DNA from: Desulfofustis sp.
GTDB lineage: Bacteria > Desulfobacterota > Desulfobulbia > Desulfobulbales > Desulfocapsaceae
Length of the DNA stretch: 6,575 nucleotides
Assembly (NCBI GenBank): GCA_029287755.1
Contig: JARFQM010000138.1
Coordinates: forward strand, 1 to 6,575
Reading direction: 5' to 3'
Below, one piece after another: positions 1 through 6,390 of this stretch (positions within the stretch are counted from its first letter, which is position 1; each line of letters starts with the position of its first letter). Below the pieces are notes generated by a model. That model was not told the DNA's origin. It made no database searches and was given only the letters and a program-made list of their open reading frames with translations. A program made the translations under genes and the position numbers.

Positions 1-651
1 CACCAGACCTGTCCAGCCTGCAACGGCCGGGGACAGGTGATCCGCTCCCAGGGTTTTTTTCAAGTCAGTTCCACCTGTCCGCAGTGCCACGGCGAGGGGG
101 CGATCATCACCGATCCTTGTGATGACTGTCGCGGCAGCGGGCTGGTAAATAAGACCAAGAAAGTTTCCATCAAGATTCCCGCCGGCGTCGACAGCGGGGC
201 CCGCATGCGGCTCAAAGGTGAAGGCGAGGGCGGCAGAAGAGGCGGCCCTGCCGGTGATCTCTACGTGATCATCGATGTTGAACCGCATGATTTTTTCGGC
301 CGTGAAGGCGACAATATCTACTGCCGTTTGCCTGTTTCCATGGTCGATGCTGCCTTGGGTGTAAAAACGGATGTAGTGACCATCCACGGTACCAAGAAGC
401 TGACCATTCCCGAGGGCAGCCAGTCAGGGGAGGTGTTTACCCTGCGGGGCGAGGGAGTGAAAAATCTGCGTGGCCGCGGCCGCGGCGATATGTACGTCGA
501 ACTTCAGGTGCTGACGCCGACCAATCTCTGTGAGGAGCAGAAAAAGGTTCTCCGGGAGTTCGATACCCTGTGTGATAAGCATGGCCAGAACAAGGAGCAT
601 GAAGGATTTTTCACCAAGCTGGTAAACGAGGTGATGGGTAAGACAGGATAG
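1..651 (+). CDS. dnaJ: Chaperone protein DnaJ, 3' part (5' end outside window)
   Basis: DnaJ (Hsp40) is the cytosolic co-chaperone that delivers unfolded proteins to DnaK and stimulates its ATPase. The reading frame is open from base 1, so the J domain, the Gly/Phe linker and the first zinc repeat lie upstream of the window. Visible residues show three of the four CxxCxGxG repeats: CPACNGRG at 4-11, CPQCHGEG at 26-33 and CDDCRGSG at 40-47. By family architecture these are repeats 2, 3 and 4, with repeats 2 and 3 making one zinc site and repeat 4 pairing with the missing repeat 1. The C-terminal substrate-binding domains follow, with the typical [21 protein letters not shown] and [16 protein letters not shown] stretches. 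The end (216 visible residues, TAG stop) matches the usual DnaJ C-terminus, including a short Phe-containing tail. moaC starts 11 bases later. Identification is by direct recall of E. coli DnaJ; I see nothing aberrant in the visible part. Confidence 0.97.
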   Translation, partial: HQTCPACNGRGQVIRSQGFFQVSSTCPQCHGEGAIITDPCDDCRGSGLVNKTKKVSIKIPAGVDSGARMRLKGEGEGGRRGGPAGDLYVIIDVEPHDFFGREGDNIYCRLPVSMVDAALGVKTDVVTIHGTKKLTIPEGSQSGEVFTLRGEGVKNLRGRGRGDMYVELQVLTPTNLCEEQKKVLREFDTLCDKHGQNKEHEGFFTKLVNEVMGKTG

Positions 652-662
652 AGCGGGTACGG

Positions 663-1157
663 ATGGCCGACAACAGAGACACTAGATTGACCCACTTCGA
701 TGCGGACGGCAAGGCCGTTATGGTCGATGTCGGGGGCAAGCAGGAGACCCGGCGGGTTGCCGTCGCCGCCGGCAGTGTCGCCATGAGCCGGGTGGCGTTC
801 GACCTGGTCAAAAGCGGATCCATGGCCAAAGGCGACGTACTCGGTGTGGCGAGAATTGCAGGCATAATGGCGGCAAAAAATGTCGATCGTCTCATTCCGT
901 TGACCCACCCTCTGCTGATCAACAGAGCCGAGGTGGATTTTTCCTTCGACGAGGAGGACTGTCGGGTGGAAATCGAGGCCATGGTGTCGATCACCGGCAA
1001 GACAGGAGTTGAAATGGAGGCGCTGACAGCCGTATCGGTGGCGGCGTTGACCATCTATGATATGTGTAAGGCTGTGGACAAAACGATGAAGATCGGCGAT
1101 ATTCGTCTGCTCAGCAAAACGGGAGGCAAAAGTGGCGATTTCAGTCGTGCCGACTGA
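663..1157 (+). CDS. moaC: Cyclic pyranopterin monophosphate synthase MoaC
   Basis: MoaC converts 3',8-cyclo-7,8-dihydro-GTP, made by MoaA, into cyclic pyranopterin monophosphate, an early step of molybdenum cofactor synthesis in the cytosol. The protein has 164 residues, close to the 161 of E. coli MoaC. Family motifs are all present: MVDVGGK at 20-26, the AGIMAAK segment at 66-72, LIPLTHP at 77-83, a long central [18 protein letters not shown] stretch, and YDMCKAVDK at 132-140. By alignment with E. coli, the catalytic Lys51, His77, Asp128 and Lys131 correspond to Lys56, His82, Asp133 and Lys136, so the enzyme should be active. The cysteine usual in LIPLCHP is threonine here, probably a neutral change. 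The ATG at 663 gives the expected N-terminus but is preceded only by a weak GAGCGG ribosome-binding sequence, so translation may be coupled to dnaJ. No other moa gene is visible, so the cofactor pathway must be scattered in this genome. Confidence 0.95.
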   Translation: MADNRDTRLTHFDADGKAVMVDVGGKQETRRVAVAAGSVAMSRVAFDLVKSGSMAKGDVLGVARIAGIMAAKNVDRLIPLTHPLLINRAEVDFSFDEEDCRVEIEAMVSITGKTGVEMEALTAVSVAALTIYDMCKAVDKTMKIGDIRLLSKTGGKSGDFSRAD

Positions 1158-1211
1158 ATCACCCGCTGGTGTCTGACTTCCTGTTCGTAACGGATAATAG
1201 GAGAATTTTGG

Positions 1212-1574
1212 ATGGACAACAAGTTATTGGAAAAATTCAAAAAACAGCTCGTTGAAAAACGTCAGGAGATTCTCAGCGAAGCTGACAAAACACTGGCCGA
1301 GATGACCGATCAAAACTCTAATGTTCCCGATCCCAATGACCGGGCCACGATCGAGTCAGACCGTAGTTTCGAGCTTCGCATCCGGGACCGGGAGCGGAAA
1401 TTGCTGTCGAAAATCGAAGACGCGCTCATCCGGATCGATGAAGGCGAGTACGGCATCTGTGAGGAATGCGGCTGCGATATCAACGTCAAGCGTCTCGAGG
1501 CGAGGCCGGTGACGACGCTGTGTATCGACTGCAAGACCCTTCAGGAAAAAAAGGAAAAGTCACAGGGCCAGTAA
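1212..1574 (+). CDS. dksA: DksA/TraR-family zinc-finger transcription regulator
   Basis: DksA-type proteins insert a coiled coil into the secondary channel of RNA polymerase and, with ppGpp, reset transcription of ribosomal and amino-acid genes. This 120-residue protein is shorter than E. coli DksA (151) because of a shorter N-terminus, as in many delta-proteobacterial homologues. Residues 1-35 and 48-78 are charged helices that form the two arms of the coiled coil. The tip is PDPNDRAT (39-46), which preserves the functional DxxDxA signature as Asp40, Asp43 and Ala45. The C4 zinc finger uses Cys83, Cys86, Cys104 and Cys107 and contains the family stretch RLEARP. The start is supported by an AGGAG at 1199-1203, eight bases before the ATG. 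The 54-base gap from moaC is the longest in the + strand run. The GalT-like gene begins three bases after the stop. Whether it is the main DksA or one of several paralogues cannot be told from this window. Confidence 0.92.
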   Translation: MDNKLLEKFKKQLVEKRQEILSEADKTLAEMTDQNSNVPDPNDRATIESDRSFELRIRDRERKLLSKIEDALIRIDEGEYGICEECGCDINVKRLEARPVTTLCIDCKTLQEKKEKSQGQ

Positions 1575-1577
1575 TTT

Positions 1578-2588
1578 ATGCCCCAACTCAGGAGAGACCC
1601 GGTTCTTGGACGATGGATCATTATTTCCAAGGAGCGGAGAAAACGGCCGAATGATTTTGTTATCGAGGAGGCCAAGGTAATTGGCGGGTTTTGTCCGCTC
1701 TGCCCGGGGAATGAGTCGTTCACCCCGCCGGAGGTGCTGGCCTACAGAAACGGCACCGCCACCATAGGAGACGGTCCCGACTGGCAGGTAAGGGTCGTAC
1801 CCAACAAATATCCGGCCCTCAAGATCGAGGGCGAGCTGGGCAAGGAAGCCGAAGGGCTTTACGACCGGATGAACGGCATTGGCGCCCACGAGGTCATTAT
1901 CGAATGTCCCGATCATCGCGACATCTTCTGGAACCTGCCGCTCGAACACCTGGCCCTGGTCTTCAGAGCCTATCGCGACCGGCTCAAGGATCTCGAACGC
2001 GATTCCCGGTTCCGTTACGTGATGATCTTCAAGAATTACGGCAAGGCGGCGGGCGCCTCCCTGGAACACAGCCATTCACAATTGATCGCTCTGCCGGTGC
2101 TGCCGCGCATGCTGGTGTCAGAGTTTACTGGTGCCGAATCCTACTACCGCTACAAGGATCGCTGCATATTCTGCGACATCGTCAGCCAGGAACTCCAGCA
2201 GGACATCAGGGTGGTGTGCGCCAACGAGCATTTCATCACCATTTCACCATTTGCGCCCCGCACACCGTTTGAAATGTGGGTTTTGCCCCGCAAACACGCC
2301 TCCGGCTATTGTGCGACAACCCAAAGCCAGGAGATGCTGATGGCCCTGGCGCACATATTTTCAGAAACCCTCAAACGGCTGGAAAAATGTATACCGAATG
2401 TGCCTTACAATTTCGTGCTGCACACCCAGCCGCTGCGGTCGGGTGAGATGGAGCATTTTCACTGGCATTTTGAAATCGTCCCCAAATTGACCTCTATTGC
2501 CGGTTTCGAATGGGGTTCGGGCTTCTATATAAATCCCATGCCCCCCGAGGAAGCTACCAGATACTTACGCGAATCTCTGGATAGCTGA
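1578..2588 (+). CDS. galT: GalT-superfamily sugar-phosphate nucleotidyltransferase (HSHSQ type)
   Basis: This belongs to the HIT-fold galactose-1-phosphate uridylyltransferase superfamily, which moves a nucleotidyl group through a covalent histidine intermediate. It has 336 residues, near the usual 330-350. The N-terminus (RRDPVLGRW, 5-13) and the first zinc site are clear: Cys39 and Cys42 in CPLCPGNE, His113 and His164. The active-site motif is HSHSQ at 164-168, making His166 the predicted nucleophile. A second CxxC pair is at Cys196/Cys199, as in the GalT-like ADP-glucose phosphorylase of Arabidopsis. C-terminal signatures are FEMWVLPRKH (231-240), YNFVLH (277-282), HFHWHFEIVP (293-302) and GSGFYINP. 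Classical GalT has HPHGQ, so uridylyl transfer to galactose 1-phosphate is not assured; ADP-glucose phosphorolysis or a related glycogen-linked reaction is a serious alternative. No other gal or glg gene is in the window. There is no good ribosome-binding site, and the three-base gap suggests translational coupling to dksA. The superfamily call is firm; the substrate is not. Confidence 0.88.
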   Translation: MPQLRRDPVLGRWIIISKERRKRPNDFVIEEAKVIGGFCPLCPGNESFTPPEVLAYRNGTATIGDGPDWQVRVVPNKYPALKIEGELGKEAEGLYDRMNGIGAHEVIIECPDHRDIFWNLPLEHLALVFRAYRDRLKDLERDSRFRYVMIFKNYGKAAGASLEHSHSQLIALPVLPRMLVSEFTGAESYYRYKDRCIFCDIVSQELQQDIRVVCANEHFITISPFAPRTPFEMWVLPRKHASGYCATTQSQEMLMALAHIFSETLKRLEKCIPNVPYNFVLHTQPLRSGEMEHFHWHFEIVPKLTSIAGFEWGSGFYINPMPPEEATRYLRESLDS

Positions 2589-2599
2589 AGGAGTTTTTC

Positions 2600-2950
2600 A
2601 TGAAAACCATACTGCTTGTCGACGACGACGAATCCATTCAACTGCTCTACCAGGAGGAGTTCAAAGAAGCGGGCTACAAGGTGGTCTCGGTCTATGATGG
2701 GAGTGAAGCGATTGAGGTGTTCAAGAACACCGCGCCCGATCTGGTCATTCTCGATATCCAGATGCCCGGCCTGAACGGCATCGAGGTGCTGCGCCAGATC
2801 AAGATGGTCGATGCGTCGGTGCCGGTGATTCTCAACAGCGCCTACCAGGAATTCAAGCAGGATCTGGGGGCCTGGGCCTCGGACGAATATGTGGTCAAAT
2901 CCTCAGACATCGGTGAGTTGATGACTGCGGTAGAAAAACACATCGGTTGA
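2600..2950 (+). CDS. Single-domain (CheY-like) response regulator
   Basis: This 116-residue protein is a receiver domain only, with no DNA-binding or enzymatic output domain. It should be phosphorylated by an unidentified histidine kinase and act by protein contact in the cytosol. The acidic pocket is Asp9 and Asp10 in LVDDDES, the phosphoacceptor is Asp52 in VILDIQMPGLNG, the switch hydroxyl is Ser80, the switch aromatic is Tyr97 and the conserved lysine is Lys100. Compared with CheY the segment between the hydroxyl residue and the lysine is two residues shorter, and the lysine is followed by Ser-Ser-Asp instead of the usual Pro. From memory, this YVVKSSD ending is common among stand-alone receivers of delta-proteobacteria. 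A strong AAGGAG at 2588-2593, overlapping the stop of the GalT-like gene, fixes the start. No kinase is nearby, so the partner is unknown. The FolE2-like gene follows after 28 bases and could be functionally linked, but only position suggests that. Confidence 0.93.
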   Translation: MKTILLVDDDESIQLLYQEEFKEAGYKVVSVYDGSEAIEVFKNTAPDLVILDIQMPGLNGIEVLRQIKMVDASVPVILNSAYQEFKQDLGAWASDEYVVKSSDIGELMTAVEKHIG

Positions 2951-2978
2951 GCAAGGCGGTTTCCTGGAACGACGCGAG

Positions 2979-3719
2979 ATGAAGGATATTCAAAACCAGA
3001 TCGACCACCGCCGCATCGACATTAAAAAGGTGGGGGTGAAAACCATCACCTATCCGGTAACGGTGCTCGACAAGGCGCAGGCCAGTCAGAAGACGGTGGC
3101 CACCGTAAACATGTACGTCAATCTGCCGCATCGGTTCAAGGGCACCCACATGAGCCGTTTCATTGAAATACTGAACCGCTACCACGGTAAGATAGACATC
3201 AGTCAGTTTCACCTTATTCTCGAAGAGATGAAGCGGCGGCTCGATGCCGAGGCCGCCCATCTGGAGATGATCTTTCCTTTCTTTCTGCACCGGAAAGATG
3301 ATCTCGATACTCTCGAGGTGAGACAATACGACTGCACTATGCACTGTTATCTCGAACAGGAAAATGATCTGCGCCTCGATATCAGCGTACCAGTGGCCCA
3401 TCCTTTCAACGGCGGCAGGCAGGACGCCACCGCTCCGGTGCTGGGACTCTGGGGAAAAGTGCTGGTGAGCGTGCGATTCAACAGGTTCATGTGGCTCGAA
3501 GACCTGATTGATATGGTTGAGTCGATAACCCGGTCGGAATCATTCTTCAGTATCGAGGATGACAGCACCAAGCTGGTGGAATCCTTGCTGGCAAAACTCG
3601 AGCAGAGATTTTCCCGGCTCGAGGAACTGGCCTGGTATGAAATTACCGTGGAAAACGAGTCCCAGGGGTATTCTCTGTTTGCCAGAACCTCCGGTCCCGA
3701 TAATAATCGACCGCACTAA
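2979..3719 (+). CDS. FolE2-like (GTP cyclohydrolase IB family) protein lacking the catalytic residues
   Basis: True FolE2 opens the guanine ring of GTP to give dihydroneopterin triphosphate for folate or queuosine. This 246-residue protein is clearly homologous: DHRRIDIKKVGVK (9-21), TVATVNMYVNLPH (39-51), FKGTHMSRFIEILN (53-66), RLDAEAAHLE (87-96) and RFNRFMWLEDLIDMVES (166-182) follow the family pattern. The catalytic part does not. After VPV (137-139), where FolE2 has a CPCSK cysteine motif and then GAHNQRS, this protein has an ungapped stretch of equal length with Phe143 in place of the cysteine and Leu155 in place of the histidine. About 11 residues carrying the RPDEKY metal-ligand glutamate are missing after 185, and the C-terminal ESIHNHSAYA reads ESQGYSLFA, so the last histidine is gone. 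Glu201 in LVESLL aligns with the glutamate that anchors guanine in FolE2. GTP cyclohydrolase activity is therefore unlikely, while purine or pterin binding on a T-fold oligomer remains possible. The frame is intact. The start ATG has only a weak ribosome-binding site. Confidence 0.85.
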   Translation: MKDIQNQIDHRRIDIKKVGVKTITYPVTVLDKAQASQKTVATVNMYVNLPHRFKGTHMSRFIEILNRYHGKIDISQFHLILEEMKRRLDAEAAHLEMIFPFFLHRKDDLDTLEVRQYDCTMHCYLEQENDLRLDISVPVAHPFNGGRQDATAPVLGLWGKVLVSVRFNRFMWLEDLIDMVESITRSESFFSIEDDSTKLVESLLAKLEQRFSRLEELAWYEITVENESQGYSLFARTSGPDNNRPH

Positions 3720-3757
3720 GCATAACAAATAACTGTTTCCAACGAGAAAAGGTTCCC

Positions 3758-5833
3758 ATGAGCGACTTACTATTTGAGATCGGCAGCGAGGAAATTCCGG
3801 CCTCCTTCATTCTCCCCGCGGCGGGTCAATTGGAGCGCATGTTCCGCGACAAGATGGAAGCGCTCGGACTGGAGTTTGATTCTATCGCCCCGTATGCCAC
3901 GCCCCGCAGATTGGCTCTGCTGGTAAAAGGGGTGGCCAAGGGGCAGCAGGACGTCGAGGAGGTGGTGCTCGGGCCCTCCGCGCAGGCGGCCTTTGACCGG
4001 GAAGGCAGGCCGACCAAAGCAGCCGAGGGGTTTGCCCGGTCGAAGGGAGCCGGTATCGACGATCTGGAAGTGGTGGAGACCCCCAAAGGAGAGTATGTGC
4101 AGCTGACCAGAACGGTGGTGGGCAAGCGGACGGCCGAACTTCTCCCCGCCCTGCTGCAGGACATGATTCTGGCTCTTTCGTTCCCCAAGTCGATGAAATG
4201 GGGCGCCAATCAGCACAGTTTTGCCCGGCCGATTCAGTGGATCGTGGCTTTGTTCGACGGCCAGATTGTCGACTTTGAACACGAGGGTATTGCGGCCGGC
4301 AACAAGACGTTCGGACACCGGTTCATGGCCCCGGAGGCGGTGGTCATCGCTGATCCGGACGCGTATGCGGATACTCTGGCAGGGATTTCTGTGATCGGCG
4401 ATTTTGAGCTGAGAAAAGAAAAAGTGCTGGCCGAGATCAAAGCGGCCGTTGCCGCCGCCGATTTTGGCACCGCTGCTGAGGTTTCGGTGGACGAAGGGCT
4501 GCTCGAGACAGTCACCAACCTGGTGGAAGCGCCGTTTGGCGTCTGTGGTCGTTTTGACCATAAATTCCTTGAGGTGCCCGACCAGGTGCTCATCACCTCG
4601 ATGAGAGAGCATCAGAAATATTTCCCTGTGGTATCCTCCACCGGGAATCTGCTTCCCGGCTTCGTGGCGGTAAACAATACCCGGGTGATCAATCAGGATC
4701 TCACCCGTGAGGGGCACGAACGGGTTCTGCGGGCCAGGCTGGAGGACGCCCATTTCTTTTTTGAGTCGGACAAGAAAAGACAACTCGAAGATCGGGTCGA
4801 GGATCTCGGTGGGGTAATATTTCAGGCCTCCCTGGGCTCCATGAAAGAAAAGACTGAGCGTATCGTCAAGCTCACCAGGCTCCTCTCAGAACAGCTTGTC
4901 CCGGAGCTGGTCGACGACGCCTGCCGGGCTGCGCTGCTCTGCAAAGCAGATCTGACCACCGATATGGTCGGTGAGTTTCCGAGCCTGCAGGGCGTGATGG
5001 GCCGTGCCTATGCACTTCACGATGGTGAAAGCGAAGTCGTCGCCACTGCCATCCAGGAACACTACATGCCGTTGCGCTCGGAAGCCGAGTTGCCGGGTTC
5101 GGAAGTGGGCGCCCTGGTCGGCATGGCTGATCGAATCGATACCATAGCCGGCTCTTTCGGCATCGGCCAGAGCGCCACCGGCACCGCCGATCCCTTTGGC
5201 TTGAGAAGGTTGAGCCTGGCGTTGCTGCATCTGATCGAAGATCGGTCCTACAGTCTCGATCTTCCCGCCGTCTTTGCCAAGGCACTGGCTCTCTACGGAG
5301 ACCGGGTAGACGGGTCAGGCGGGACGGTCGACAGAATTGTCCAGTTCGTCCGGGGTCGGTTTGTCAATGACTGTGTCCGTCAGGGGATGGAGCAGAGTGC
5401 GGTAGAGGCCGTCGTATCGGTCAAATTTGTCGATGTAACCGACTGCCTGAAAAAGATCAGCGCATTTGCGGGGATCAGAAACGACCAATCTTTCGATCTG
5501 TTGGCTGGCTCGTGCAAACGGATCAGAAATATCATCAAGGACAACAAAGGGGCGGCCGTGGATGTTGCTCTTTTCCAGGAGGATGCCGAGAAGAAGCTGT
5601 TCAGCACCTATGAGCAGCTTGACGGAATCGGTGCTGAAAAGCTGGCGTCAACCGACTACCTTGGCTTTCTCACCGAGATGATGGCGCTCAAGGAGCCGGT
5701 TGATAAGTTTTTCGATGAGGTCATGGTGATGACCGATGATGAGGCGGTGAAAGCGAACCGGCTCAATCTGCTGACCGGCATCAACCGGCTTATCCTTCAG
5801 GTCGGTGATATATCGAAGATGCACTCCGAATAG
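3758..5833 (+). CDS. glyS: Glycyl-tRNA synthetase beta subunit
   Basis: GlyS is the tRNA-recognising chain of the bacterial alpha2beta2 glycyl-tRNA synthetase; the aminoacylation site itself is in GlyQ. The 691-residue length agrees with the family (E. coli 689). Diagnostic stretches appear in order: FEIGSEEIPASF (6-17), ATPRRLALLVKG (47-58), FPKSMKWG (142-149), RPIQWIVAL (157-165), SMREHQKYFP (281-290), VLRARLEDAHFFFESD (323-338), the HD-like KADLTTDMVGEFPSLQGVMG (396-415) and DPFGLRR (478-484). The last 120 or so residues form the helical anticodon-binding-like domain. AAAAGG at 3747-3752 precedes the ATG by five bases. glyQ, normally directly upstream, is absent here; the preceding gene is the FolE2-like one, 38 bases away. 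The gene ends just before a strong hairpin terminator. The long minus-strand open frames inside it are shadows of its codon bias. Confidence 0.98.
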   Translation: MSDLLFEIGSEEIPASFILPAAGQLERMFRDKMEALGLEFDSIAPYATPRRLALLVKGVAKGQQDVEEVVLGPSAQAAFDREGRPTKAAEGFARSKGAGIDDLEVVETPKGEYVQLTRTVVGKRTAELLPALLQDMILALSFPKSMKWGANQHSFARPIQWIVALFDGQIVDFEHEGIAAGNKTFGHRFMAPEAVVIADPDAYADTLAGISVIGDFELRKEKVLAEIKAAVAAADFGTAAEVSVDEGLLETVTNLVEAPFGVCGRFDHKFLEVPDQVLITSMREHQKYFPVVSSTGNLLPGFVAVNNTRVINQDLTREGHERVLRARLEDAHFFFESDKKRQLEDRVEDLGGVIFQASLGSMKEKTERIVKLTRLLSEQLVPELVDDACRAALLCKADLTTDMVGEFPSLQGVMGRAYALHDGESEVVATAIQEHYMPLRSEAELPGSEVGALVGMADRIDTIAGSFGIGQSATGTADPFGLRRLSLALLHLIEDRSYSLDLPAVFAKALALYGDRVDGSGGTVDRIVQFVRGRFVNDCVRQGMEQSAVEAVVSVKFVDVTDCLKKISAFAGIRNDQSFDLLAGSCKRIRNIIKDNKGAAVDVALFQEDAEKKLFSTYEQLDGIGAEKLASTDYLGFLTEMMALKEPVDKFFDEVMVMTDDEAVKANRLNLLTGINRLILQVGDISKMHSE

Positions 5834-5849
5834 CTGTCTTAATGATCAT

Positions 5850-5887
5850 AAAAAAAGGCTGCTCCGATTGGGAGCAGCCTTTTTTTT
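5850..5887. terminator. Bidirectional intrinsic terminator between glyS and the cytochrome gene
   Basis: A perfect 9-bp stem, GGCTGCTCC (5857-5865) against GGAGCAGCC (5871-5879), with a five-base loop GATTG, is flanked by seven A on the left (5850-5856) and eight T on the right (5880-5887). Read on the + strand it ends in a T run 17 bases after the glyS stop; read on the - strand the A run becomes the T run, 20 bases past the cytochrome stop. It can therefore serve both convergent genes. Confidence 0.93.
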
Positions 5888-5907
5888 AGGCGGGAATATC
5901 CAGCCGA

Positions 5908-6318
5908 TCAGCTACTCGGATGGCAGGGCATGCACTTGGCAAATTTTTCAGCCAGTTCTGGCTTTTCCTCTGCTGCTTGCTTGTGACAGTCTTTGCAGTT
6001 TTTGTGCGCGGCGCCTTTGAAGCTGTCCAGGCCCTTAGGCATGGTCGCACCCTTGTAGTGGCAGTCCTCGCATTTGCCGATCTCCTGTCCCTCTTCGTAA
6101 GCAACCTGCTTGCCGTCCTTGGCGCTGTGATGGCAGTCAGCGCACTGGGCGAATTCCTGATGCTTGGCATGGGGAAATACCGCCGGCTTGGGTTTTTTGG
6201 CTTTGTCTTTTTCGGCCTGCAGCGTCATCTCCGCCGGACCTTTATCGGCGGCAATACTGATGCCGGCAACGCAGAAACAGACCGCTACAAAAACGCACAT
6301 CAACACTTTTCTACTCAT
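5908..6318 (-). CDS. Periplasmic tetraheme cytochrome c3-type protein
   Basis: This is a small exported multiheme electron carrier, the kind that links periplasmic hydrogenases, formate dehydrogenases or membrane redox complexes in sulfate- and metal-reducing bacteria. The 136-residue precursor starts with Lys/Arg then a hydrophobic core (residues 5-22) and a likely signal peptidase I site after Ala23 or Ala24. The mature part has four CxxCH heme sites at Cys59-His63, Cys83-His87, Cys108-His112 and Cys129-His133. Candidate distal ligands match cytochrome c3: His50 and His53 in FPHAKH, His64 next to the first heme site, and His105 in GAAH, enough for four bis-histidine hemes. The segment AEEKPEL between hemes 3 and 4 also resembles Desulfovibrio c3. 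Unlike those proteins, hemes 2 and 4 use CxxCH rather than CxxxxCH. The chosen start is the ATG at 6318, because a GAGGAG lies seven bases upstream; the ATG at 6333 overlaps that site. The neighbouring ccsB-like gene fits a role in heme attachment. Confidence 0.92.
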   Translation of the reverse strand: MSRKVLMCVFVAVCFCVAGISIAADKGPAEMTLQAEKDKAKKPKPAVFPHAKHQEFAQCADCHHSAKDGKQVAYEEGQEIGKCEDCHYKGATMPKGLDSFKGAAHKNCKDCHKQAAEEKPELAEKFAKCMPCHPSS

Positions 6319-6325
6319 AACCTTG

Positions 6326-6331
6326 CTCCTC
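6326..6331 (-). promoter_or_regulatory. Ribosome-binding site deciding the cytochrome start
   Basis: On the - strand GAGGAG sits seven bases before the ATG at 6318-6316. The in-frame ATG further upstream (6333) overlaps this sequence and has no comparable site of its own, so translation should begin at 6318 and give a signal peptide opening MSRKV. Confidence 0.82.
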
Positions 6332-6390
6332 ATTTAGATTAATCTCCACCTTTCGGCAAAACTGCAACTGAGCCACAATTTATTCCCCAT

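Noticed and set aside
1193..1198. GATAAT before dksA as a possible -10 box
   Set aside because: Transcription would begin at about 1205, inside or past the AGGAG ribosome-binding site, and no suitable -35 box is present at 16-18 bases.
1560..2075. A 171-codon - strand frame opposite the GalT-like gene
   Set aside because: It overlaps the well-conserved N-terminal half of the GalT-like protein and has no family motif.
3380..3470. Frameshift as the cause of the missing FolE2 motif
   Set aside because: The flanking conserved segments are in the same frame, the length between them equals that of active FolE2, and I found no CPCSK or GAHNQRS motif in another frame.
3679..3705. TTGCCA followed by a TAATAAT-like stretch at the end of the FolE2-like gene as a glyS promoter
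   Set aside because: The better -10 candidate, GATAAT, is only 14 bases from the -35 and the one at 16 bases matches poorly, so support is too weak.
3770..4783. A 337-codon open frame on the - strand inside glyS
   Set aside because: It lies wholly within glyS, which matches its family along the whole length. The antisense translation is rich in His, Arg, Gly and Pro with no recognisable domain, as expected from GC-biased codons read backwards.
5920..6342. A 140-codon + strand frame encoding a hydrophobic, membrane-like protein opposite the cytochrome
   Set aside because: The complement of Lys- and Ala-rich cytochrome codons naturally gives Leu, Phe and Val. The - strand frame has four heme sites, a signal peptide, a ribosome-binding site and a promoter, so the + strand frame is a shadow.
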